The notes below the pieces were generated by a model. The model worked only from the letters and a program-made list of their open reading frames with translations, was not told where the DNA came from and made no database searches. Below, one piece after another: positions 9,340 through 18,455 of a stretch of 64,000 nucleotides of DNA. The position numbers and the translations under genes are program-made. The stretch is from Paenibacillus sp. JDR-2. Its GTDB lineage: Bacteria > Bacillota > Bacilli > Paenibacillales > Paenibacillaceae. Within the stretch, counting starts at the first letter, position 1; every line of letters starts with the position of its first letter. Location: contig NC_012914.1 in NCBI RefSeq assembly GCF_000023585.1, positions 1,808,501-1,872,500 on the forward strand. Direction: 5' to 3'.

Positions 9340-11235
9340 ATGTTAAATTTTTTAGACAAACAAAAGAAATGGATAAGCATGCTTCTGATTGTTTTGTTGG
9401 CTGTAGGATTATTGTCCGGTATAGGAATTCCAACAGCGCAGGCTGCAGGCAATGCAGAACATGGATTGACGAATCTAACCGTTAAAGACCAGGACAATCA
9501 TGAATATTTGCTTACGCCTGAATTTGATTCGTGGCAGTGGAATTATGACTTGGTAGTAGACACGTCCGTAACTCAGTTATCATTTGAAGCAACGCCTTTA
9601 TTGGAAGGTGCGGTAATCACTTACTCAGGTGCTGTATCACAGACAGGCGGTAGTGTAACGCTTGCTACCCCGGATAGCAAAACTTATATCGTTCATGTGC
9701 ATGTTGATCAAGGCGATAAAAGCGCGTCATACCAGATTATTGTTAAACGCACCAATCAGAAGGATGCTTCACTGAAGCGATTGGGCGTGTATGATAATAC
9801 GAACGATGTAGATAAGTCGCCGGTTCTAAATCCTGATGAAAAAAACTACTCTGTCGAGGTGGAAAGCAATACAAAGCAGCTTTGGATGAGCATTATTCCG
9901 ACTGATGAGGATTCCCAATTAACTATCGCGGGGGGTGTCCAGGATCCGGAAGAGCCAATAAAAGTTTTCTATGGTATCCCCGACAAGACCACTGTATTCA
10001 CTATTAAAGTCACTTCTCCGGATGGAACTGTAACCGAGACCTACACGTTAACGGTTACGAAAAAGGATGAGACCGTCGTAACTCCACCTGTAGGCGGAGG
10101 AGGTGGCGGTGGCGCGTCTGAATCTTCAAGCCCGCTTGAGGAAGCCTTGAACAATGCGACCTCTTCCACGATTACGGTGAAGGTACCGGGTACAAGCTTT
10201 GCTATCAGCGCGGCAGAACTTGCGAAGTTCCTCGCTCAGAACAAAGTAGAGACAATCGTCTTTGAATCGCAGTCGGGCTCGTATAGCTTTAATCCGGGTC
10301 AATACGACTGGAGCAAGCTCGCCGGTTTACTTGGTCTTTCGTTGACCGACTTGCAGTTGAAGCTCGAGGTAGCAAAAGACCAGACGGCAGCCGATTCTGC
10401 AGAAAAGACAGGTCTTGATGTTCTGGGTTCAGCTAGCTTTAAGCTCAAAGCTGTGAAAAAGGATGGTCAAGAGATGGTTCTTAACGATCTTGGCCATTAC
10501 ATCAAACATACGGTTAAGCTTGGCAGCCAGCCGGCTGCCGGACATGTAGCGGTTGTCCGCGTCGATACCGATGCAAAAGGCAATCCCGTCTACACGCCAG
10601 TGCCGTTTACGCTCAGCGGTTCCGAAGTTTCCGTGATGAGCCGTACCGATGGGACCTTCCTGATCGTGCAGACAGACAAATCGTTTGCCGACGCGCAGAC
10701 CCATTGGGCGAAAAAAGAAATTGATGCGCTCGCGAGCCTCCTGATTGTTGACGGAGTAGGCGATGGAACATTTGATCCGAACCGTTCCATTACACGTGCC
10801 GAATTCACGGCGCTGGTCGTTCGCCTGTTTGGTCTTGCTACACCGGCTGCGGCAGGAAACAGCAATTTTGGCGATGTTCAGGCGGAGGATTGGTTTGCAT
10901 CCGTTGTAGCTGCTGCAACTGGGGCCGGTCTTATCAATGGCTATGAAAATGGCGAGTTTAGACCGGATCAGACGATTTCGCGCGAGGAAATGGCAGTCAT
11001 TCTGTCTCGCGGTCTGGCGTTCGCAGGGTACAAAGGCGATGCTGCCGGCTCTGAAACATTTACTGACCAAAGCGATATTCCGGCATGGGCAGCTGAAGCG
11101 ATCAGCCAGCTTGCAGGCTTTGGTATTGTAAACGGCAAACCGGGCAACGAGTTTGACCCCGCAGGTGAAGCTACCCGCGCCGAAAGCGTGGCTATGCTGT
11201 ACAGACTGTTGTCGATCCTGACGTTTACGAAATAA
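9340..11235 (+). CDS. S-layer homology (SLH) domain protein with cadherin-like beta-sandwich domains
   Basis: The 631-residue surface protein has a signal peptide (residues 1-31, cleavage after AQA). Two cadherin-like beta-sandwich repeats lie about residues 38-145 and 150-240; each ends in a strand such as SYQIIVKRT or TYTLTVTKKDE. A Gly-rich linker follows (7 Gly near residue 255), then a middle domain (~265-450), then three SLH modules at ~451-630 (TFDPNRSITRAEF, EFRPDQTISREEM, EFDPAGEATRAES). SLH modules bind pyruvylated secondary wall polymer, so it should be anchored to the cell wall. ATG 9340 with GGGGGAG upstream is chosen over an in-frame TTG five codons earlier. Function beyond display is unknown. 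Confidence 0.88.
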   Translation: MLNFLDKQKKWISMLLIVLLAVGLLSGIGIPTAQAAGNAEHGLTNLTVKDQDNHEYLLTPEFDSWQWNYDLVVDTSVTQLSFEATPLLEGAVITYSGAVSQTGGSVTLATPDSKTYIVHVHVDQGDKSASYQIIVKRTNQKDASLKRLGVYDNTNDVDKSPVLNPDEKNYSVEVESNTKQLWMSIIPTDEDSQLTIAGGVQDPEEPIKVFYGIPDKTTVFTIKVTSPDGTVTETYTLTVTKKDETVVTPPVGGGGGGGASESSSPLEEALNNATSSTITVKVPGTSFAISAAELAKFLAQNKVETIVFESQSGSYSFNPGQYDWSKLAGLLGLSLTDLQLKLEVAKDQTAADSAEKTGLDVLGSASFKLKAVKKDGQEMVLNDLGHYIKHTVKLGSQPAAGHVAVVRVDTDAKGNPVYTPVPFTLSGSEVSVMSRTDGTFLIVQTDKSFADAQTHWAKKEIDALASLLIVDGVGDGTFDPNRSITRAEFTALVVRLFGLATPAAAGNSNFGDVQAEDWFASVVAAATGAGLINGYENGEFRPDQTISREEMAVILSRGLAFAGYKGDAAGSETFTDQSDIPAWAAEAISQLAGFGIVNGKPGNEFDPAGEATRAESVAMLYRLLSILTFTK

Positions 11236-11251
11236 ACCGATTAGTTGAAGT

Positions 11252-11288
11252 GTGAACCGCCGGGGCGGATGCCCTGGCGGTTTTATTG
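11252..11288 (+). terminator. Rho-independent terminator
   Basis: AACCGCCGGGGC and GCCCTGGCGGTT flank a GGAT loop and are followed by TTTATT. Confidence 0.85.
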
Positions 11289-11365
11289 TTGCCCGGCCGC
11301 CGGCAAGGAGATTGCTTCATAAATATGGTATGATAGAGGGTAGAACAATGAGGTGAGGTGTCGGA

Positions 11366-14038
11366 ATGGACAAGTGGATATTAATTGATGGCAATAGTAT
11401 CGCAAACCGTGCCTTTTATGCGATGCCGCCGCTTACGAATTCAGCAGGTTTACATACAAACGCGGTATTTGGATTTACGACTATGCTGCTTAAATTGCTG
11501 GAAGACGAGAAGCCGACCCATGTGCTGGTTGCATTTGACGCGGGTAAAGTGGTGTTCCGCCATGAAGGCTATACAGAATATAAAGGCGGCCGCGCGAAAA
11601 CGCCGTCGGAGTTGTCCGAGCAATTCCCGGTAATGAAGGATTTGCTGAAGGCATTTGGCATTTCGCAATTCGAGTTGTCCGGTTACGAAGCCGACGATAT
11701 TATCGGAACGCTGACGCGTCTGGCCGATGAGCAGAAGGTTGAGACGCTGGTGGTAACGGGCGACAAGGATATGCTGCAGCTCGCTTCCGATAACGTTACG
11801 ATTGCGATTACACGCAAAGGGATCAGCGAGGTTGAGCACTTCTCCCCGGCTGCCATTGACGAGAAGTACGGGCTGAAGCCGATGCAGATCATCGACCTGA
11901 AGGGATTGATGGGCGACGCATCGGATAATATTCCGGGTATTCCGGGCGTAGGCGAGAAGACGGCGCTGAAGATGCTGCATGAGTTCGGCACGGTCGAGGA
12001 AGTCCTGGCGAATACGGAAAGCCTCAAAGGCAAAATGAAAGAAAAGGTCGAGACGCATAAAGACGATGCGATCATGAGCAAAAAGCTGGCCACGATTTTC
12101 CGCGAGGTGCCGCTTGAGCATAGCGCGGAGGATATCCGTTACGAAGGCTACCAGCCGGCAACGCTTGCGGATGCGTTCCGCAAGCTGGAATTCAAGTCGC
12201 TTATCGAGCGGCTGGATCTCAACGGAGCAGGTGCGGGGAGCAACGAGTCGGCAGCTCCCGCAGTAGAGCTTAACATCGTGGTTATTGAATCCGATAATGA
12301 CGGTGAAGCGCTGAAGGACATGCTGTCTGCATTGCAGGGCACGGAGCATGGCTTATACGTGGAAGCAATCGGCGAGAATCCTCATCAGGCGGAAGTGTTG
12401 GGACTTGCTGCAGCAGTAGGCGATACGGCGTATGTAGTGCCTGTAGCGGCGCTGCAACAACCGTTCACGGCGGAGCTGCGGAAATGGCTGGAGGATGCGG
12501 ACAAGCCTAAAAACGGATTTGATACGCATAAAATAGAGCTGGCGCTTGGATGGAGAGGAATTGAGTGGCACGGTGCAGCTTTTGACGTGCAGTTAGCCGC
12601 TTATCTGCTCGATCCGACCGATACGAACCTGACGCTAAATGCGTTATGCGACCGTTATGGCCAGTCTTCGGTGCCTCATGACGAAGCGGTGTACGGTAAA
12701 GGCGCCAAATTCAAAGTGCCGGATAACGAAACGTTGCATCGTCATCTGTCCGCGAAGGCGGACGCCGTCCGCAAGCTTACTTCTCTGATGCGTGCCGATC
12801 TCGAGAAGCGGGGCATGAACGAGCTGTATTTCGAGCTGGAACAGCCGTTGTCTGTTATATTGGCCGGTATGGAACGCCAAGGGATCAAGGTGGAAAAGGC
12901 TGAGCTGGAGCGTCTTGGCAGCGAGCTGGAGACCAAGCTGTCGGCAGCCGTGAGCGAAATTTACCGCTTGGCTGAAATGGAGTTCAATATCGGCTCTCCT
13001 AAGCAGCTTGGCGAGGTGTTGTTTGAAAAGCTGGGACTTCCCGTTCAGAAGAAGACGAAGACCGGCTATTCGACAGATGCGGAAGTTTTGGAAAAGCTGG
13101 CTCCCTATCATGAGATCGTTCCGTTGATTCTGCATTACCGTACTTTGTCCAAGCTGCAGTCAACGTATATTGAAGGTCTCCTGAAAGAGGTCCGCCCGGA
13201 AACGGGTAAAATTCATACCTATTACCGCCAGACGATTGCGGCAACCGGTCGTCTCAGCAGCCAGTTCCCGAATCTGCAGAACATCCCGATCCGGCTTGAG
13301 GAAGGACGGCAGATCCGCAAGGCGTTTGTCCCGTCCGAACCGGGCTGGTACATCCTTGCGGCGGACTACTCTCAGATCGAGCTGCGCGTTCTCGCTCATA
13401 TTTCCGGCGATGAGCGGCTCAAGGAAGCTTTTATTCACGATATGGATATTCACACGAAAACAGCGATGGACGTATTTGGCGTATCGGCTGATCAAGTGGA
13501 TTCGAATATGCGCCGCTCGGCGAAGGCGGTTAACTTCGGTATCGTATACGGCATCAGCGACTTTGGTTTATCCCAGAACTTGAATATTACCCGTAAGGAA
13601 GCCGCGAAATTTATTGAGCAGTATTTCGAGGTGTTCCAGGGCGTACGCAAGTATATGGACGATATTGTTATGCAAGCCCGTCGCGATGGATTTGTGACAA
13701 CCTTGCTGGAACGCCGCCGTTACCTGCCGGATATTAAAGCCTCCAACTTCAATCTGCGCTCCTTCGCAGAGCGTACGGCGATGAATACGCCAATCCAGGG
13801 CACGGCAGCCGATATTATTAAGCTGGCGATGGTGCGCATGAATGAGACGCTCCGCGAGCGCGGGCTGAAGAGCCGTATGCTGCTGCAGGTACATGACGAA
13901 TTGGTATTCGAAGTTCCGGAAGAGGAGCTTGAGCTCATGAAGGAGCTTGTGCCAAGCACCATGGCCGGGGCGCTGACTCTCGATGTTCCTCTGAAGGCGG
14001 ATGTCAACTACGGGGTTAACTGGTACGAGGCGAAGTAA
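11366..14038 (+). CDS. polA: DNA polymerase I
   Basis: The 890-residue enzyme removes RNA primers and fills gaps in replication and repair. The N-terminal 5'-3' flap nuclease domain (~1-290) shows TGDKDMLQL and GDASDNIPGIPGVGEKTA. The 3'-5' exonuclease-like domain (~310-470) lacks the DxE metal-binding motif expected near its start (YVEAIGENP is seen instead), as in proofreading-deficient Bacillus-type Pol I. The polymerase domain has motif A DYSQIELR near residue 667, motif B RRSAKAVNFGIVYGIS and motif C QVHDELVFEVP near 840. The length is typical for Paenibacillus. It heads a repair cluster with mutM. Confidence 0.97.
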   Translation: MDKWILIDGNSIANRAFYAMPPLTNSAGLHTNAVFGFTTMLLKLLEDEKPTHVLVAFDAGKVVFRHEGYTEYKGGRAKTPSELSEQFPVMKDLLKAFGISQFELSGYEADDIIGTLTRLADEQKVETLVVTGDKDMLQLASDNVTIAITRKGISEVEHFSPAAIDEKYGLKPMQIIDLKGLMGDASDNIPGIPGVGEKTALKMLHEFGTVEEVLANTESLKGKMKEKVETHKDDAIMSKKLATIFREVPLEHSAEDIRYEGYQPATLADAFRKLEFKSLIERLDLNGAGAGSNESAAPAVELNIVVIESDNDGEALKDMLSALQGTEHGLYVEAIGENPHQAEVLGLAAAVGDTAYVVPVAALQQPFTAELRKWLEDADKPKNGFDTHKIELALGWRGIEWHGAAFDVQLAAYLLDPTDTNLTLNALCDRYGQSSVPHDEAVYGKGAKFKVPDNETLHRHLSAKADAVRKLTSLMRADLEKRGMNELYFELEQPLSVILAGMERQGIKVEKAELERLGSELETKLSAAVSEIYRLAEMEFNIGSPKQLGEVLFEKLGLPVQKKTKTGYSTDAEVLEKLAPYHEIVPLILHYRTLSKLQSTYIEGLLKEVRPETGKIHTYYRQTIAATGRLSSQFPNLQNIPIRLEEGRQIRKAFVPSEPGWYILAADYSQIELRVLAHISGDERLKEAFIHDMDIHTKTAMDVFGVSADQVDSNMRRSAKAVNFGIVYGISDFGLSQNLNITRKEAAKFIEQYFEVFQGVRKYMDDIVMQARRDGFVTTLLERRRYLPDIKASNFNLRSFAERTAMNTPIQGTAADIIKLAMVRMNETLRERGLKSRMLLQVHDELVFEVPEEELELMKELVPSTMAGALTLDVPLKADVNYGVNWYEAK

Positions 14039-14135
14039 GGAGATGGCGAAAGTTTCGCCTAAGCAACGGGATTGTCAACTAATCCCGTCCCGCAGCCCAT
14101 CCGAATCAGGTATAATGGGTTTGAGGTGAATAATA

Positions 14136-14999
14136 ATGCCCGAATTGCCAGAGGTAGAAACGGTAAGAAGAACATTAATTGAATTAGTCGCAGGCAAGCG
14201 AATTGCTTCGGTAGAAGTGAAGCTGCCGCGTATCATACAACGCCCGGCTGAACCGGAGGCGTTCGAAATGGCGCTTGCCGGACGGACGATCCAAACGGTT
14301 GAGCGCCGCGGAAAGTTTTTGAGAGTAGTCATGGACGGTCTTGTGCTGGTCTCCCATCTTCGGATGGAAGGACGCTACGGCGTATTTCCAAGCGACGAGC
14401 CTGTCGAGCTTCATACGCATGTCCTGTTCCACTTCGATGACGGAACGGATCTGAGATATAAGGATGTACGTCAATTCGGCACCATGCATCTGTTCGAGCC
14501 GGGGACGGAATTCGAGATGAAGCCGCTAAGCAAGCTTGGCCTCGAGCCGCTGGAGAATGAGGCTTTTACAGCGGATGCCTTGAAAGGATTGCTTGGGAAA
14601 AAAACAGGTTTAATCAAGCCGCTTCTGTTAAATCAGGAATATGTCGTGGGGCTTGGCAATATTTATGTGGATGAGGCTTTATTCTTAGCGGGCATTCATC
14701 CGGAGCGGACAGCGGATTCCTTGAAGAAAGCGGAATGGATCCGTCTGCATGAGGCCATTGTATCGACGCTTGCGAAGGCTGTAGCGGCAGGAGGCTCTTC
14801 CATTAAATCCTACGTAAACGGACAAGGCGAAATGGGGATGTTCCAGCACCAGCTGCTGGTGTACGGGAGGAAAGACGAGCCTTGCGCAAGCTGCGGCAGA
14901 TTAATCGAGAAATCGGTTGTAGGCGGAAGAGGAACGCATACCTGCGCGAGCTGCCAGCCTTTGCCAAAGGCACGCAAAAAGGCTGTCCCGCAGGTTTAA
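14136..14999 (+). CDS. mutM: Formamidopyrimidine-DNA glycosylase (Fpg)
   Basis: The 287-residue base-excision enzyme removes 8-oxoguanine and other oxidised purines. The mature N-terminus PELPEVET carries the catalytic Pro and Glu. The H2TH region includes GLGNIYVDEALF (~170-182), and the C-terminal zinc finger has Cys pairs in CASCGR and CASCQ (~250-275). The slightly long basic tail after the finger is a minor difference. The start has GAGGTG upstream. Following polA is the conserved order in Bacillus relatives. Confidence 0.95.
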   Translation: MPELPEVETVRRTLIELVAGKRIASVEVKLPRIIQRPAEPEAFEMALAGRTIQTVERRGKFLRVVMDGLVLVSHLRMEGRYGVFPSDEPVELHTHVLFHFDDGTDLRYKDVRQFGTMHLFEPGTEFEMKPLSKLGLEPLENEAFTADALKGLLGKKTGLIKPLLLNQEYVVGLGNIYVDEALFLAGIHPERTADSLKKAEWIRLHEAIVSTLAKAVAAGGSSIKSYVNGQGEMGMFQHQLLVYGRKDEPCASCGRLIEKSVVGGRGTHTCASCQPLPKARKKAVPQV

Positions 15000-15112
15000 T
15001 GCACCGTAACGATTTCCCCGCATATGCTATTGTTGTTACGAACAATAGGCGGATGTCTAGATAAGCGCGTCGGCGCAGCTAGAGACATCCGGTATGCGGG
15101 GAGGGCTGCGGG

Positions 15113-15817
15113 TTGTTCGCGCATTTTGCTTCTTTGCTGGTGCTTGCTTTTGCCGTCAGCGTGGACGGCTTCGGAGTAGGCGTGACATACGGATTGCGGC
15201 GAATAAGAATACCGCTCTTGTCGGTTGTCATTATCGCTTGTTGCTCAGGTTTGGTCATTTTCCTATCGATGATAGTGGGTTCATGGATTACGGGGTATTT
15301 GTCGCCTTTTGTGGCTAAGCTGATTGGAGCCGTTGTACTTGTGGGCATTGGCACATGGGCGCTGCTGCAGCTTCGGCGGAGCGGCCGGGAAGCGGGAGCT
15401 GCCGAGGGCCAGGCTGAAGGTGATGCGGATCATTCGGCGGGGTCCGATCAGGAGCAGATTGACCGCACGCATCCGGTTCTTGTCGTGATCGTTGAATTGA
15501 AGCGCTTGGGATTGGTTATACAAATATTGCGGACTCCGCAAGCCGCCGACGTGGATAAGTCGGGTACGATCTCCGCAACCGAAGCGTTAATGCTTGGCGT
15601 AGCCTTGTCGTTTGACGCATTTGGCGCCGGAATCGGAGCGGCTATGATCGGATTATCTCCTTTATTAACACCTATTATGATTGCTGCAGCCAGTGCTTTA
15701 TTCCTGCTTGGCGGGATGCGGTTTGGCTTCCGGTTCTCAAACTGGAAGGGCATGCGGGCGATATCGGTGCTTCCGGGCATTTTATTAATCATAATCGGCA
15801 TATTAAAGCTGTTATAA
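15113..15817 (+). CDS. ytaF: Sporulation membrane protein YtaF (MntP-like)
   Basis: The 234-residue integral membrane protein has six predicted membrane segments in two inverted halves, each starting with a 'AVSVDGFGVGVTYG' / 'ALSFDAFGAGIGAAM' motif. Asp residues in these motifs are those used by MntP-type cation transporters. A charged loop (~90-150) separates the halves. It starts with TTG at 15113, supported by GGGGAGGG 7 bases upstream and by lack of a suitable ATG. Its position between mutM and coaE matches B. subtilis. A transport substrate is not established. Confidence 0.88.
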   Translation: MFAHFASLLVLAFAVSVDGFGVGVTYGLRRIRIPLLSVVIIACCSGLVIFLSMIVGSWITGYLSPFVAKLIGAVVLVGIGTWALLQLRRSGREAGAAEGQAEGDADHSAGSDQEQIDRTHPVLVVIVELKRLGLVIQILRTPQAADVDKSGTISATEALMLGVALSFDAFGAGIGAAMIGLSPLLTPIMIAAASALFLLGGMRFGFRFSNWKGMRAISVLPGILLIIIGILKLL

Positions 15818-15861
15818 ATTACGAGCAACACGCAGGATTTACTCGAACGGGGTGAAAGCTA

Positions 15862-16458
15862 ATGAAGATCGGTTTAACCGGCGGAATCGCTACCGGCAAA
15901 AGCACCGTGGCTGCCATGCTGGTAGAACGCGGTGCGATGCTGGTCGATGCTGATCAGGTTGCGAGAGAAGTTGTTATGCCCGGCGAACCGGCTTTAGAGG
16001 CGGTCGCCTCCGCGTTTGGACAAGCTGTTATACATACGGATGGAACATTGGACAGGAAGGCGCTTGGCGGCATCGTGTTCAACAACCGAGAGTTGCTGGC
16101 GCAGCTTGAGAATATCCTGCATCCGGCAATACGCAACCGTATGCAGCAGCGGATCAGACAGTATGAAGAGCTGAACCCCCGGCAATTGGTCGTTGCGGAT
16201 ATTCCTCTTTTGTATGAGACGGGTCAAGAAAAGCTGTACGATGGGGTAATGGTCGTGTATGTTCCCCGGACGCTACAGTTAAAAAGGCTAATGGAACGGA
16301 ACGGACTAGCAGAAGATGAAGCACAGAGACGCATTGGACTTCAAATGGACATTGAGCAGAAGAGAAGCCATGCGGAATGGGTTATTGATAATAGCGGCTC
16401 ACTTGACGAGACTAGGCGGCAGGTAGACGATTTTTGGAAGAGCAAGGGTTTGCCATGA
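15862..16458 (+). CDS. coaE: Dephospho-CoA kinase
   Basis: The 198-residue cytoplasmic P-loop kinase catalyses the last step of coenzyme A synthesis, phosphorylating the 3'-OH of dephospho-CoA. Walker A GGIATGKSTVA is at residues 6-16; the substrate segment LVDADQVAREVV and the lid region ERNGLAEDEAQRRI are present. The stop overlaps the ATG of the next gene (ATGA), so the two are translationally coupled. Confidence 0.95.
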   Translation: MKIGLTGGIATGKSTVAAMLVERGAMLVDADQVAREVVMPGEPALEAVASAFGQAVIHTDGTLDRKALGGIVFNNRELLAQLENILHPAIRNRMQQRIRQYEELNPRQLVVADIPLLYETGQEKLYDGVMVVYVPRTLQLKRLMERNGLAEDEAQRRIGLQMDIEQKRSHAEWVIDNSGSLDETRRQVDDFWKSKGLP

Positions 16459-17021
16459 AGTGGTTAGTTCGAAAAAGAGTGCTGCTAATTCTGCTCATTG
16501 GCTTCATTGGCGTCTTATTTCTTAATTCCAATTGGCTTGCCCGGATGATGTATCCGATTCAATATAAGGAAGACATACGCGCAAGCGCGTCAAATTATGG
16601 TGTTGACCCGCATCTGATTGCGGCAATTATCCGGACGGAAACGAATTATTCGACCGGACAAGTCTCCAAAAAAGGGGCGCTTGGCCTCATGCAGATCATG
16701 CCCGATACGGCTGACTGGATCGTGAAGCAGGCAGATTTCAACAATGTCACAAGAGATATGCTGCAGAACCGCCCGGATGTCAGTATTGAAGTAGGGGCAT
16801 GGTATTTGCAGTCCTTGCATAAACAGTTCAAGCAGAATACGGTAGCCGTAATTGCGGCTTACAATGCCGGTCCCGGCAATGTGAAAAAGTGGCTGGATAC
16901 GGGCAAATGGGATGGCAAGCTGGACACAACGGATCAAATTCCGTATGGGGAAACACGTCACTATGTACAACGCGTTATTTATTATTATAATAAGTACAAA
17001 GATCTTTATCCTGTTATTTAA
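16455..17021 (+). CDS. Membrane-anchored lytic transglycosylase (SLT domain)
   Basis: The 188-residue protein has an N-terminal membrane anchor (~residues 8-28) and a Slt70-like catalytic domain (~40-175). The motif 'IIRTETNYSTGQVSKKGALGLMQIMP' contains the catalytic Glu, with GLMQ and AYNAGPGNV as the other SLT signatures. It cleaves peptidoglycan glycan strands from outside the membrane. ATG 16455 overlaps the coaE stop; an upstream in-frame TTG has no ribosome site. Confidence 0.92.
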   Translation: MKWLVRKRVLLILLIGFIGVLFLNSNWLARMMYPIQYKEDIRASASNYGVDPHLIAAIIRTETNYSTGQVSKKGALGLMQIMPDTADWIVKQADFNNVTRDMLQNRPDVSIEVGAWYLQSLHKQFKQNTVAVIAAYNAGPGNVKKWLDTGKWDGKLDTTDQIPYGETRHYVQRVIYYYNKYKDLYPVI

Positions 17022-17036
17022 CTTGGACAAGAAGAA

Positions 17037-17075
17037 GCCTTGGCTGTCCGTCGCTTCAGGACGGAACAGCCAAAG
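17037..17075. terminator. Bidirectional terminator-like hairpin
   Basis: TTGGCTGTCCGTC pairs imperfectly with GGACGGAACAGCCAA between the convergent transglycosylase and SASP genes. Confidence 0.5.
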
Positions 17076-17103
17076 CATCTGTTATACATGACTGATGAAA
17101 TCA

Positions 17104-17313
17104 TTATTGGCGGCCAGCAAGGGATTGTTCGGCAATTTGCACTAGGCGGCGAGTAATGTTACCCCCGATGTAGCCTGCGTCTTTAGTAAGCAGGTTGCCG
17201 TAGTAACCGTCTTGCGACAACGCAATGCCCAGCTCTTGAGCGACCTCATATTTCATTTGGTCCAGTGCTGCAGTAGCTTGCGGTACAAGTACTTGGTTGC
17301 TGTTATTGCTCAT
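17104..17313 (-). CDS. Alpha/beta-type small acid-soluble spore protein
   Basis: The 69-residue DNA-coating spore protein shows the family signatures YEVAQELGI (with the GPR protease cleavage site at the Glu in this segment) and GYIGGNITRRLVQIAEQ. These proteins saturate forespore DNA and protect it from UV and heat, then serve as amino-acid store during germination. A strong AAGGAGGTG lies upstream. It directly indicates a spore-former. Confidence 0.96.
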   Translation of the reverse strand: MSNNSNQVLVPQATAALDQMKYEVAQELGIALSQDGYYGNLLTKDAGYIGGNITRRLVQIAEQSLAGRQ

Positions 17314-17343
17314 TGATGTTCACCTCCTTGCGGTTGGTAAATG

Positions 17344-17372
17344 TATTATGTGCGGAATTCGCAACTTCATTC
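17344..17372 (-). promoter_or_regulatory. Sigma-G-type promoter of the SASP gene
   Basis: Read on the minus strand, GAATG (17368-17372) and CATAATA (17344-17350) are 17 bp apart, close to the known sigma-G consensus. Forespore-specific expression is expected. Confidence 0.65.
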
Positions 17373-17430
17373 AGGTAACGATTGGAAATTTCCTAAAAGA
17401 TAAAAACAGGATTCGGAAGGAGTGAAAAAA

Positions 17431-17898
17431 ATGAAATGCCCTTACTGCGATTTTGCCGGTACGAAAGTGCTTGATTCTAGGCCAGCTAACGAGAACAAGT
17501 CCATCCGCAGACGGCGTGAATGCGAAAAATGCAGCCGCCGTTTTACGACCTTCGAGATGATTGAGGAAACACCGCTTATTGTTATTAAGAAAGACGGCAG
17601 CCGGGAAGAGTTCAGCCGCGACAAGATTTTGCGCGGTCTGATCCGTGCATGCGAGAAGCGTCCCGTCTCGGTTGAACGACTCGAGGTCATCGTCTCCGAA
17701 GTGGAGAAGGAGCTCCGGACAACAGCGCTCGCGGAAGTCGAAAGCCGCGAGATCGGCGAGATCGTGATGAGCCAGCTGTACCCGGTTGACGAAGTGGCTT
17801 ATGTGCGCTTTGCATCCGTGTACAGACAGTTCAAGGACATCGACATGTTCATGAAGGAACTGAACAGCTTGTTATCCAAACATCCAATGAACAATTAA
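17431..17898 (+). CDS. nrdR: Transcriptional repressor NrdR
   Basis: The 155-residue repressor of ribonucleotide reductase genes begins MKCPYC. Its zinc ribbon has Cys pairs CPYC and CEKC (residues 3-34), followed by an ATP-cone domain (~49-139; [16 protein letters not shown]). It senses ATP/dATP and binds NrdR boxes. ATG 17431 with AAGGAG 8 bases upstream is preferred to the in-frame GTG at 17422, which lies inside the ribosome site. Confidence 0.95.
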   Translation: MKCPYCDFAGTKVLDSRPANENKSIRRRRECEKCSRRFTTFEMIEETPLIVIKKDGSREEFSRDKILRGLIRACEKRPVSVERLEVIVSEVEKELRTTALAEVESREIGEIVMSQLYPVDEVAYVRFASVYRQFKDIDMFMKELNSLLSKHPMNN

Positions 17899-17907
17899 TT
17901 CTGCACG

Positions 17908-17945
17908 TGAATAGTCCTCCCTTTGTGGGAAGGACTATTTTTGCA
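17908..17945 (+). terminator. Rho-independent terminator after nrdR
   Basis: AATAGTCCTCCC and GGGAAGGACTATT flank a short loop, followed by TTT. Confidence 0.8.
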
Positions 17946-17950
17946 TCTAA

Positions 17951-18361
<411 letters not shown>

Positions 18362-18455
18362 TTTCTGCTATAACATCTTTAATTTCTACCGCGCGGGCTC
18401 GCTTGGTCGTTCTCTATAATGAATAGAGAGATACTCGGAGCAGGAGGCGATAGAT

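Noticed and set aside
15045..15095. Inverted repeat GGATGTCTAG/CTAGAGACATCC before ytaF.
   Set aside because: Imperfect arms, no T run; probably a weak mutM-ytaF intergenic hairpin without clear role.
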